Positions 24,544 to 34,315 of a DNA stretch of 64,000 nucleotides are shown in pieces. Origin of the DNA: Pseudomonas fluorescens (GTDB taxonomy: Bacteria > Pseudomonadota > Gammaproteobacteria > Pseudomonadales > Pseudomonadaceae); the NCBI RefSeq assembly GCF_001623525.1, contig NZ_CP015225.1, positions 124,001 to 188,000 on the forward strand, written 5' to 3'. Below the pieces are notes generated by a model. That model was not told where the DNA came from. It saw only the letters and a program-made list of their open reading frames with translations, and did not search any database. A program made the translations under genes and the position numbers. Each line of letters starts with the position of its first letter. Positions within the stretch are counted from its first letter, which is position 1.

Positions 24544-25637
24544 ATGTCATTAAAGCTTGAGCACATCTGTCGCACCGTCGAAGGCCAGACCTGGATCGAC
24601 GATGCCAATCTGAGTTTCGAACCCGGATCCTTCAACGTCTTGTTGGGCCGTACGCTGTCCGGCAAGACCAGTCTCATGCGCCTGATGGCCGGTCTGGACA
24701 AGCCCGACAGCGGCCGCATCCTGATGAACGGCGTCGACGTCACCCACCGCCCGGTGCGGCTGCGCAATGTGTCGATGGTTTACCAGCAGTTCATCAACTA
24801 CCCGACCATGACTGTTTTCGAAAACATCGCCTCGCCGTTGCGCCAGGCCGGTGTGTCCAACGAGGTGATCCAGAGCAAGGTGCTGGAAACCGCCAGGATG
24901 CTGCGCATCGAGAAATTCCTGCAGCGCCATCCGCTGGAATTGTCCGGCGGCCAGCAGCAGCGCACGGCCATGGCCCGGGCCTTGGTCAAGGACGCCGAAC
25001 TGATCCTGTTCGACGAGCCGCTAGTGAACCTGGACTACAAGCTGCGTGAAGAGCTGCGTCAGGAAATGCGCGAATTGTTCCAGGCCCGCCACACCATCGC
25101 CGTCTACGCCACCACCGAGCCCAACGAGGCGTTGGCCCTGGGGGGCACCACCACGATCCTGCATGAGGGCCGGGTGATCCAGAGCGGCAAATCGTCCTCT
25201 GTGTATCACCAGCCGCAAACCGTGCTGGCCGCCGAGTTGTTTTCCGAACCGCCGATCAACCTCATGCCGGGTCGTATCGCCGGCAACGAAGTCAGCTTCG
25301 CCAATTTCGTGCACTTTCCGCTGAATGTCGACCTGCGCCCGGTGGGCGAGGGTGAGTTCCGTTTCGGCGTGCGCCCCAGCCATATTTCCCTGGTGCCGAG
25401 CAACGACGACGACCTCGAACTGGCGGTGACCGTCGAGGTGGCCGAGATCAGTGGCTCGGAGACCTTCCTGCACGTGCGCAATGAACATTTCCTGCTGGTG
25501 CTGCACTTGCCAGGAGTGCATGAGTACGACGTGGATGCGCCGATCCGCATCTACATTCCGACCCATAAACTGTTTGTCTTCGACGCCCAGGGCAAGCTGG
25601 TCCAAGCCCCAGGGCAGCGTATCGCGAGGGTTGCCTG

Positions 25638-25638
<1 letters not shown>
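24544..25638 (+). CDS. glpS: Glycerol ABC transporter ATP-binding protein GlpS
   Basis: The product has 364 residues. Walker A is GRTLSGKTS (35-43), the signature is LSGGQ (133-137) and Walker B is LILFDEP (153-159). A TOBE/OB-like C-terminal domain follows from about 235. The switch position normally occupied by His reads YATTEPNEAL, so the H-loop His is missing. Together with the following five genes this matches the glpSTPQUV glycerol importer known from Rhizobium. It is the first gene after the sigma-54 promoter, and its TGA overlaps the glpT ATG by one base. Confidence 0.85.
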
Positions 25639-26743
<1,105 letters not shown>

Positions 26744-26747
<4 letters not shown>

Positions 26748-27610
26748 ACAAGGTGCAGAACAACAAGGCCTGGTGGCTGGTATTGCCGGTGTTCCTGCTG
26801 GTGGCCTTCAGTGCCGTGATCCCGATGATGACGGTGGTCAATTATTCGGTGCAGGACATCTTCGACCAGTCCAGCCGCTACTTCGTCGGCGCCGACTGGT
26901 ACAAGCAGGTGCTGCTCGATCCACGGCTGCACGATTCGCTGCTACGCCAGTTCATCTACTCAGCGTGCGTGCTGCTGATTGAAATCCCCCTGGGCATCGC
27001 CATCGCCCTGACCATGCCGACCAAGGGCAAATGGTCGTCCCTGGTGTTGATCATCCTCGCGATCCCACTGCTGATCCCGTGGAACGTGGTGGGCACCATC
27101 TGGCAGATTTTCGGCCGCGCTGACATCGGTTTGCTGGGCTCGACCCTCAACGGCCTGGGCATCAACTACAACTATGCGGCCAACACCATGGACGCCTGGG
27201 TCACCGTGCTGGTGATGGATGTCTGGCACTGGACTTCGCTGGTGGCGCTGCTGTGCTATTCGGGGCTGCGGGCGATTCCCGACGTGTACTACCAGGCCGC
27301 GCGGATCGACCGGGCGTCGAACTGGGCCGTGTTCCGGCACATCCAGTTGCCGAAGATGAAGAGCGTGCTGCTGATCGCGGTGATGCTGCGTTTCATGGAC
27401 AGTTTCATGATCTACACCGAGCCGTTCGTACTCACTGGCGGCGGGCCGGGCAACGCCACCACGTTCCTCAGCCAGACCCTGACGCAGATGGCTATCGGCC
27501 AATTCGACCTGGGCCCGGCGGCGGCGTTTTCCCTGGTGTACTTCCTGATCATTCTGTTGGTGTCCTGGCTGTTCTACACCGCCATGACGCACTCCGACGC
27601 CAACCGTTGA
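26744..27610 (+). CDS. glpP: Glycerol ABC transporter permease GlpP
   Basis: The product has 288 residues, six predicted membrane helices and an ABC-permease EAA-like loop (YYQAARIDRASNWAVFRHIQLPKMK) in the C-terminal half. Carbohydrate-type (CUT1) permeases show this arrangement. It forms the membrane pore with the product of the next gene. Confidence 0.85.
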
Positions 27611-27620
27611 GGCCCGCACG

Positions 27621-28421
27621 ATGAGCAAGAGAAAGCTGATACCCCTGCTGATCTACATCCTGTTCCTGCTGGTGCCCATCTACTGGCTGCTGAATATGTC
27701 GTTCAAGAGCAACACCGAGATCCTCGGCAGCCTGACCCTGTGGCCGCAGGATTTCACCTTCCACAACTACAAGGTGATCTTCACCGACCCGAGCTGGTAC
27801 ACCGGTTACTTGAACTCGCTGTACTACGTGAGCCTGAACACGGTGATCTCCCTGGGCGTCGCGTTGCCGGCCGCCTATGCGTTTTCCCGCTATCGGTTCC
27901 TGGGGGACAAGCACCTGTTCTTCTGGCTGCTCACCAACCGCATGGCGCCACCGGCGGTGTTCCTGTTGCCGTTCTTCCAGCTGTATTCGTCCATCGGGTT
28001 GTTCGACACCCACATCGCCGTGGCCCTGGCCCACTGCCTGTTCAACGTGCCATTGGCGGTGTGGATCCTCGAAGGCTTCATGTCCGGGGTGCCGAAAGAA
28101 ATTGACGAGACCGCCTACATTGACGGCTACAGTTTCCCCAAGTTCTTCGCCAAGATCTTCATTCCGTTGATCGGCTCCGGCATCGGCGTCACGGCGTTCT
28201 TCTGCTTCATGTTTTCCTGGGTAGAGCTGTTACTGGCGCGCACGCTCACTTCGGTGAATGCCAAGCCGATCGCAGCGGTCATGACCCGTACGGTGTCGGC
28301 GTCCGGTATCGACTGGGGCGTGCTGGCGGCGGCGGGGGTGTTGACCATCCTGCCGGGCATGCTGGTGATCTGGTTCGTTCGCAACCACGTGGCCAAGGGC
28401 TTTGCCCTGGGCCGGGTCTGA
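27621..28421 (+). CDS. glpQ: Glycerol ABC transporter permease GlpQ
   Basis: The product has 266 residues and six helices. The EAA-like loop is GVPKEIDETAYIDGYSFPKFFAKIFIPLIGSG. It is a MalG-type second permease, 10 bases after glpP and in the order expected for glpSTPQUV. Confidence 0.85.
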   Translation: MSKRKLIPLLIYILFLLVPIYWLLNMSFKSNTEILGSLTLWPQDFTFHNYKVIFTDPSWYTGYLNSLYYVSLNTVISLGVALPAAYAFSRYRFLGDKHLFFWLLTNRMAPPAVFLLPFFQLYSSIGLFDTHIAVALAHCLFNVPLAVWILEGFMSGVPKEIDETAYIDGYSFPKFFAKIFIPLIGSGIGVTAFFCFMFSWVELLLARTLTSVNAKPIAAVMTRTVSASGIDWGVLAAAGVLTILPGMLVIWFVRNHVAKGFALGRV

Positions 28422-28431
28422 GGAGTCGATG

Positions 28432-28704
28432 ATGGAATGGATGAACTGGACCGCCCCCACGGCGGCGTTCTTTGGGGTCATCGCCTTGCTGCTGGCAGGC
28501 ATGACCACGTGGGAATTGCGTTCGCCGAGTATCCCTCGGCGTGGTTTCCTGCCGATTGCCACCACCCGTGGCGATCGGTTGTTTATCGGTCTTCTCGGTA
28601 GCGCCTATCTGCATCTGCTGGTGATTGGCGTTACCGACTGGAGCATCTGGATAGCGTTCGCGTTGTCTGTGGTGTGGCTGTTGGCAGTGATGCGGTGGGG
28701 CTAA
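28432..28704 (+). CDS. glpU: DUF2160 small membrane protein GlpU
   Basis: The product has 90 residues with three hydrophobic segments. A DUF2160 protein of this size is the fifth gene of the glycerol ABC operons and supports the glp assignment. GAGGAG lies 6 bases before ATG 28432; a directly preceding ATG at 28429 is too close. Its precise role in transport is unknown. Confidence 0.8.
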   Translation: MEWMNWTAPTAAFFGVIALLLAGMTTWELRSPSIPRRGFLPIATTRGDRLFIGLLGSAYLHLLVIGVTDWSIWIAFALSVVWLLAVMRWG

Positions 28705-28752
28705 TCGCGACAATTCGACGATCAGGCTCTTAAACCCAAACAGGAGGTCTCT

Positions 28753-30495
28753 ATGTTCGATAAAAACAATAAGCTGCGACATAGCGTTTCATTGGCAGCC
28801 ATGCTGGCACTCAGCGGGCTGAGCGCTGCGGCCTGGGCCGACGCCTATGAAGACGCCGCTAAAAAGTGGATCGGCAGTGAATTCAAGCCGTCTACCTTGA
28901 CAGCCGAGCAGCAGCTCGAAGAACTCAAGTGGTTCATCAAGGCCGCCCAGCCGTTTCGTGGGATGAAAATCAACGTGGTGTCGGAAACCATCGCCACCCA
29001 CGAATATGAATCCAAGGTGTTGGCCAAGGCCTTCAGCGAAATCACCGGGATCCAGCTGACCCACGACCTGCTCCAGGAAGGCGACGTGGTGGAGAAGCTG
29101 CAGACCCAGATGCAGTCGGACAAGAATATCTATGATGGCTGGGTCAACGACTCGGACTTGATCGGTACGCACTTCCGCTATGGCAAGACCGAATCGATCA
29201 CCGACCTGATGGCCAATGAAGGCAAGGACTTCACCTCGCCGACCCTGGACCTCAAGGACTTCATCGGTATCTCCTTTACCACCGCGCCGGACGGCAAGGT
29301 CTATCAACTGCCCGACCAGCAATTCGCCAACCTGTACTGGTTCCGCGCTGACTGGTTCGAACGTGCGGACCTGAAGGCCAAGTTCAAGGAGAAATACGGC
29401 TACGAGCTGGGCGTGCCGGTGAACTGGTCGGCCTATGAGGACATTGCCAAGTTCTTCTCCGAAGACGTCAAGGAAATCGACGGCAAGCGCGTCTATGGTC
29501 ACATGGACTACGGCAAGAAAGACCCGTCCCTGGGTTGGCGCTTCACCGATGCCTGGTTCTCCATGGCCGGCGGCGGCGACAAGGGCCTGCCCAACGGTTT
29601 GCCAGTGGACGAGTGGGGCATTCGCGTCGAGGATTGCCATCCGGTCGGTTCCAGCGTGACCCGTGGCGGCGACACCAACGGTCCCGCGGCTGTGTTCGCG
29701 ACCACCAAGTACGTGGACTGGATGAAGAAATACGCACCGCCGGAAGCTGCGGGCATGACCTTCTCCGAGTCCGGCCCGGTGCCGTCCCAAGGCAACATCG
29801 CCCAGCAGATTTTCTGGTACACCGCTTTCACCGCCGACATGACCAAGCCGGGCCTGCCGGTGGTGAACGCCGATGGCACGCCGAAATGGCGCATGGCACC
29901 TTCGCCACGCGGCCCGTATTGGGAAGAGGGCATGAAGCTGGGGTATCAGGACGTGGGTTCCTGGACATTCATGAAATCCACGCCGGAGAAGCAAAAGCTC
30001 GCGGCCTGGCTCTATGCGCAGTTCGTGACGTCCAAGACCGTGTCGCTGAAGAAAACCATCGTTGGCTTGACGCCGATTCGTGAGTCGGACATCAACTCCC
30101 AGGCGTTGACCGACCTAGCGCCGAAACTCGGTGGCCTGGTGGAGTTCTACCGCAGCCCGGCCCGCGTGCAATGGACCCCGACCGGGACCAACGTGCCGGA
30201 CTACCCGCGCCTGGCTCAGCTGTGGTGGAGCCACATCGCCGAAGCCGCCAGTGGCGAGAAGACCCCGCAGCAGGCCCTCGATGGCTTGGCCAAGGACCAG
30301 GATGCGATCATGACGCGCCTGGAACGCTCCAAGGCCCAAGCCACCTGCGCCCCGAAAATGAACCCCGAGCGCGACGCGCAATACTGGTTCGACCAACCGG
30401 GCGCACCGAAGCCGAAACTGGCGAACGAGAAGCCTAAAGGTGAAACAGTGAGCTACACCGAGCTGTTGAAATCGTGGGAGGCAGCACGCAAGTAA
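28753..30495 (+). CDS. glpV: Glycerol ABC transporter substrate-binding protein GlpV
   Basis: The product has 580 residues. The signal peptide ends near AAWA (residues 26-29). The protein is an extended extracellular solute-binding protein of family 1; most members are about 420 residues and this extra length is normal for GlpV. AGGAGG lies before the ATG. It captures the polyol in the periplasm and delivers it to GlpPQ. A strong terminator follows, so it ends the operon. Confidence 0.85.
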   Translation: MFDKNNKLRHSVSLAAMLALSGLSAAAWADAYEDAAKKWIGSEFKPSTLTAEQQLEELKWFIKAAQPFRGMKINVVSETIATHEYESKVLAKAFSEITGIQLTHDLLQEGDVVEKLQTQMQSDKNIYDGWVNDSDLIGTHFRYGKTESITDLMANEGKDFTSPTLDLKDFIGISFTTAPDGKVYQLPDQQFANLYWFRADWFERADLKAKFKEKYGYELGVPVNWSAYEDIAKFFSEDVKEIDGKRVYGHMDYGKKDPSLGWRFTDAWFSMAGGGDKGLPNGLPVDEWGIRVEDCHPVGSSVTRGGDTNGPAAVFATTKYVDWMKKYAPPEAAGMTFSESGPVPSQGNIAQQIFWYTAFTADMTKPGLPVVNADGTPKWRMAPSPRGPYWEEGMKLGYQDVGSWTFMKSTPEKQKLAAWLYAQFVTSKTVSLKKTIVGLTPIRESDINSQALTDLAPKLGGLVEFYRSPARVQWTPTGTNVPDYPRLAQLWWSHIAEAASGEKTPQQALDGLAKDQDAIMTRLERSKAQATCAPKMNPERDAQYWFDQPGAPKPKLANEKPKGETVSYTELLKSWEAARK

Positions 30496-30514
30496 GGCCC
30501 CAAGCGTGAAAACG

Positions 30515-30541
30515 AACGGCACCGAAAGGTGCCGTTTTTTT
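30515..30541 (+). terminator. Rho-independent terminator of the glp operon
   Basis: The 9-bp stem AACGGCACC/GGTGCCGTT with a GAAA loop is followed by a run of T. Confidence 0.9.
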
Positions 30542-30556
30542 GCGTGCGCTTGCACC

Positions 30557-30585
30557 GCTATCGCGAGCAAGCTCGGCTCCCACTG
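30557..30585. repeat. Single REP sequence
   Basis: CTATCGCGAGCAAGCTCGGC followed by TCCCACT matches the Pseudomonas REP core in single copy. Confidence 0.75.
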
Positions 30586-30614
30586 GGGATTGTGGTGATC
30601 TGAAGGGCGAGTGA

Positions 30615-31553
30615 TCAACCCGCTTTGGCCGGGCTGGCCAAGGCGTTTCCGGCCACGGGCGATGGTGGGCTTTTCATCAGGGCATTCAATGCCTGCCCGT
30701 AGTTTTTGCCCGCCAGGCTCATGCTGTTGTTATGCGTCGCCCCCGGCACCAGCAGCAGGCGCTTGGGCTCCCGGGCGGCGTTGAACAGTTGCTCGCTGAA
30801 GCGCGGCGGGACGTAACGATCGGCAGAACCATGGACCACCAGCAGCGGCATGTTGATCTCGCCGATTTTGTCGATGGAGTCGAATTTCTGTGACAACAAC
30901 CAGCGCACCGGCAGGGACGTATTTGCCATTGCGGTGGCGACATCGCCCAGGGAGGTGAACGTGGATTCGATGATCAGGCCGCGGACCTGGGCAGCGCCAT
31001 TCTTCGCGGCCTCCTGGCCCAACTGCGCAGCGAGGTCCACCGCGACGGCACCGCCCAGAGAGTGACCGTAGATCAGCCGCAGGGCCGGGTCCGGTTGCAG
31101 TACCTTGAGGCGTTCCCAAGCGATGCGTGCATCCTCATAGACGCTGGCTTCCGACGGCAGATCCCCATGGCTTTTGCCAAAGCCACGATAATCGATAGCC
31201 AGCACCGAATAACCCAGCGCCCTCAGTTGCTGGATACGAAACAACTGGCCGGTCAAATTCCAACGCACACCGTGCAAGTACAGGATCGTCGGTGCGTTCT
31301 TGCGTTCGGCCGGCCACCACCAGCCGTGGATATTTTCCCCGGCCTTGAAACTCTTGGGCTTGAGATCGAATTCCTGCACGCCGCTGGGAAGCCCACTGAA
31401 CCAGCTCGCGGTCCCCGGCTCGATGCGAAAGACCAGCTCGCGTTCCTTATGTTGCAGCACTGCACAGCCCACCGGCAGCCCGACCACCATTGCGCTCATG
31501 ACAAGGAAGGCCAGCCAGCGCCGCCGAAGGCGAGAGAATAAAGGTAAAGGCAT
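30615..31553 (-). CDS. Membrane-anchored alpha/beta hydrolase
   Basis: The product has 312 residues. An N-terminal hydrophobic anchor (about 12-30) is followed by a hydrolase domain with LYLHG (oxyanion, 91-95), the nucleophile elbow GHSLGG with Ser165, HGSADRY with Asp245, and GATHN with His274. This is the BAAT/peptidase-S9-like fold of many Pseudomonas serine hydrolases. ATG at 31553 is used; a GTG-led frame upstream adds an unlikely 35 residues. Substrate unknown. It is a neighbour of, but separated by 125 bases from, the end of the EPS operon. Confidence 0.8.
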   Translation of the reverse strand: MPLPLFSRLRRRWLAFLVMSAMVVGLPVGCAVLQHKERELVFRIEPGTASWFSGLPSGVQEFDLKPKSFKAGENIHGWWWPAERKNAPTILYLHGVRWNLTGQLFRIQQLRALGYSVLAIDYRGFGKSHGDLPSEASVYEDARIAWERLKVLQPDPALRLIYGHSLGGAVAVDLAAQLGQEAAKNGAAQVRGLIIESTFTSLGDVATAMANTSLPVRWLLSQKFDSIDKIGEINMPLLVVHGSADRYVPPRFSEQLFNAAREPKRLLLVPGATHNNSMSLAGKNYGQALNALMKSPPSPVAGNALASPAKAG

Positions 31554-31678
31554 CGACGCAATTCGCAACTCGAAACAGAAGATGCCTTGTAGCAGATTTT
31601 CCGCAAGCGGCGCCGGGATTTCGGACGACCGTGGCGAGGTAGCAAACGCCCTCGCCACAGGTAAACACCGCGCTCCTG

Positions 31679-32473
31679 TCAGTGCACATCCCCGTACTCA
31701 ACCACCGTCAACACCCGTGCGTTCCGGCCGTATGCGACCTTGGGCACGCCCGCCAGGCGCTTGTGCAGTACTTGGGTCAAAGACTCGCCTGGCCTCAAGC
31801 TGGCATCGCCAAAATCCCCGTCCAATTGCATCGGATGCACGATGACCTCAAGCGAGCCATATGCCGGTGGCGCGGCGTGGTCCAGGTCGGCTGGGGTGCA
31901 GACGTAGTCCGCTGTCGCGCCGCACAGGCTGCGCATGCGCCGGTTGAGCAGGGTCTTGAAGATGCGTTTGGGCAGGTTCAAGTTTGCCCCCAGGTTGCGC
32001 GCCAGGCGTATGGGCACGCCTTGCCTGGCGGCGAAGCGGGCCACCAGTTCGCCGATGGGCCAGATGTTGTGCACATGTTGATGGGAATCGAGATGGCTGG
32101 GTCGCAGGCCGTGGTCCAGGCAGTGTTGCCATTGCGCTTGCAGTTCATCTTCCACTGCCGCCAGATCCTTTGAGCCCAGGCGCAGGCAATAACGCGACAG
32201 ATTCAGGTCGAACTGGCCACTGGCGTCGCAAAAAACCGCTCGTGAGGTGATCGCCTGGCCCAGCGGCGGGCCGTAGCTGAGGTTGAAATGCAGGCCAACG
32301 TGGCCGTTGAGCAACGGTTGCCGGGCCATTTCACACGCCTGATCGAAACCCGGCATGTTGGCCATGGCCGTGGTAGAACTGATCACTCCGGTCTCGAAGG
32401 CCCGCAGGATCAGCGCGTTTTCGCTGAGGCTGAGGCCGAAGTCGTCAGCGTTGACGATCACTTGGCGCGGCAT
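31679..32473 (-). CDS. ChbG/HpnK (YdjC) family deacetylase
   Basis: The product has 264 residues. Metal-binding residues are visible: NADDFG (Asp10/Asp11), HVGLHFNL and HLDSHQHVHN. The family removes acetyl groups from N-acetylated sugars or hopanoid glycosides. It starts inside the previous gene (29-base overlap) and is the last gene of the EPS operon. It probably trims an N-acetyl sugar of the polymer or its precursor, which is an inference from context. Confidence 0.85.
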   Translation of the reverse strand: MPRQVIVNADDFGLSLSENALILRAFETGVISSTTAMANMPGFDQACEMARQPLLNGHVGLHFNLSYGPPLGQAITSRAVFCDASGQFDLNLSRYCLRLGSKDLAAVEDELQAQWQHCLDHGLRPSHLDSHQHVHNIWPIGELVARFAARQGVPIRLARNLGANLNLPKRIFKTLLNRRMRSLCGATADYVCTPADLDHAAPPAYGSLEVIVHPMQLDGDFGDASLRPGESLTQVLHKRLAGVPKVAYGRNARVLTVVEYGDVH

Positions 32474-33620
32474 CCGTCTTCTCCTGGTTCTTTGGAGGGG
32501 ACGATGCCGTCGTCGCGGTCGGTTTGCTCCGGCTTTTGCCGAACCATGGCTTCAGGCTTTTCCATAGCCGCAAGGCAAACCCCAGCAGCAAGCCACCGGG
32601 CTGCCAGGAGTAAAAACTCCAGCGCCAGTGTTCCAGTTGGCCAGTCATGCGTTCGTGTAGCTGATGGCTGGAGTTCTCCAGGCTGACGCGCGAGGCATCG
32701 ATCCAGTGCCAGTTCTCGTCCAGCCCCCAGCGAATCCACTCTTCGAGCAATACCCGGCCGCTGCCCAGGTCGGCATGCTGCGGCAGGAACGCCAGGTTGT
32801 AGTCATACAGCCGTCCCTGATCCAGTAAACCGAGGCGATAGCTGATGCATTCGCCGTTCAGCTCCAGCATCACCACCCGCACCAGGCCTTGGGCGGCGAG
32901 GGCGGTGAAGGCGTGGTTCATCCATTGCCGGCGCCTGGGGTCGGCGAAGATGCCGACGCCTTCCTCGCCTTTCCAACTGGCCGCCTCGACCTCGGCCAGG
33001 TTGCGCAACAACTGCCCCATGCTGATGGCATCCGGTTTCACCCGGCGGATCTCGGCGCCACAGGCGGAGATTCGCTTGCGTGCGCGGCGCAATTTGTAGC
33101 GTGGGTCGCCGGAGATTTCCTGATGGTCGCTGTCGCTGATCAAATGTACCGGCACCCGGCAACTCAGGCGTCGTTCTCCGGTGGAACTCAGTGCCATCCA
33201 GGCACTGAGGACGCTTTGCTCACCGACCGGCTCGACCACCTCGTTCAATTGCAGCAGCGCGTGGGGCAAGTGCTGACGGATCTGCATCAACGCCTGTCCC
33301 ATGCCTTCGGCGTCCAGGCGCACCATCAAGGCGATGCGGTCGGCCAATGGATAACCCAAGTGATGCAACACCCGGAACCGCAGCCCGCCGATACGCTCAC
33401 GCCCCGATACCAGGGGCAGGCACAGGCACAGCGCCTGGTCCTCCCAGCCCAGCAACACCTGTAACTGCTGGTCCGGCAGCAGGGCGAACTCCGCCGCTTG
33501 CAACCAGGCCAGGGTGTTGAAGGGCGTAGCGTCGGGCACCTGGGTTCGCAGCTGGTCATAGGCCGTTATGGGAAAGTCCTCGGCGCCCAGGGAGCGACAC
33601 CATTGGAACCGGATCGCCAT
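32445..33620 (-). CDS. FemAB/BioF2-like acyltransferase
   Basis: The product has 391 residues. The C-terminal part (about 185-345) has the GNAT-like fold of the BioF2-like/FemAB group found in polysaccharide clusters (YKLRRARKRI.. ..VEAASWKGEEGVGIF.., QWMNHAFTALAAQGLVRVVML, GRVLLEEWIRWGLDE). Such proteins are thought to acylate sugars or link amino acids to them. The C-terminal 30 residues are disordered and basic. It lies 5 bases after the GNAT gene in the EPS operon. No signal peptide is present, so it acts in the cytoplasm on precursors. Confidence 0.75.
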   Translation of the reverse strand: MAIRFQWCRSLGAEDFPITAYDQLRTQVPDATPFNTLAWLQAAEFALLPDQQLQVLLGWEDQALCLCLPLVSGRERIGGLRFRVLHHLGYPLADRIALMVRLDAEGMGQALMQIRQHLPHALLQLNEVVEPVGEQSVLSAWMALSSTGERRLSCRVPVHLISDSDHQEISGDPRYKLRRARKRISACGAEIRRVKPDAISMGQLLRNLAEVEAASWKGEEGVGIFADPRRRQWMNHAFTALAAQGLVRVVMLELNGECISYRLGLLDQGRLYDYNLAFLPQHADLGSGRVLLEEWIRWGLDENWHWIDASRVSLENSSHQLHERMTGQLEHWRWSFYSWQPGGLLLGFALRLWKSLKPWFGKSRSKPTATTASSPPKNQEKTDAAPSDRQR

Positions 33621-33625
33621 GGGCG

Positions 33626-34315
33626 TCAGGCCGCTGCAGTCGATGCAACCGGCTGGGCCGGTTTACGGAAGGCGTCCAGTGCCGAGCCGTTGTAAAGCGT
33701 GTCGCGGAAAAAACGCCAGCGACCGAACAGGCGATACACATGGGTGATCTTGCCGCGTTCCTGGAAGCCCATGCGTATATGCATCTTGATCGCTGGGATG
33801 TTCTCTATGTCGCAGACATCGACCATGGTGTCGCAGCCTTTGTCCGCCATGACTTTCCACATCTCCAGCTGCATGTCCGCCGACATCCCGGAGCCCCAGT
33901 AGGCGCGGGTCATCTCGCCGCCGAACTGAAAGTATTCGCCGGGGTTGATCGGGAAGTTGCAGCGATAGAAATGACGGTCGAAATAGTCTCGCGTGCTGCC
34001 CCAGGCGAACCCCACGGTGTCGCCTTGACCGTCCAGGTACATCAAGCCTGTGTAGCCTTCGGCGGCCAGCTCGTGCATGGTTTTGACGCGGTCGCCGAAA
34101 TACCGGGCAAAAGCGTCGGCATTGTTGACTGTGATGAACTCCAGGCGCATCGGCGGGTAGGCCTTGAGATTATGCGGGGGCAGTGGGGTCCGCACATCGT
34201 GCTCCAGCCATACCAGTTGCGAGTGGAGAAACACGTAGCGTCTGAACAGCTGTTTGAGGACGGCGCGCAGGCCTTTTTTCTGGATGCGATCACGCAATTT
34301 CTGCAGAACGTTCAT
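33626..34315 (-). CDS. GNAT-like acetyltransferase in EPS operon
   Basis: The product has 229 residues. A basic N-terminal helix (LQKLRDRIQKKGLRAVLKQLFRR) precedes an acetyltransferase-like domain ending in VCDIENIPAIKMHIRMGFQERGKI, the usual GNAT motif B pattern (N..A...Y...GF). ATG at 34315 has AGGAGG 4 bases upstream and overlaps the stop of the 673-residue gene as ATGA. Acetylation of a sugar precursor is inferred. Confidence 0.75.
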   Translation of the reverse strand: MNVLQKLRDRIQKKGLRAVLKQLFRRYVFLHSQLVWLEHDVRTPLPPHNLKAYPPMRLEFITVNNADAFARYFGDRVKTMHELAAEGYTGLMYLDGQGDTVGFAWGSTRDYFDRHFYRCNFPINPGEYFQFGGEMTRAYWGSGMSADMQLEMWKVMADKGCDTMVDVCDIENIPAIKMHIRMGFQERGKITHVYRLFGRWRFFRDTLYNGSALDAFRKPAQPVASTAAA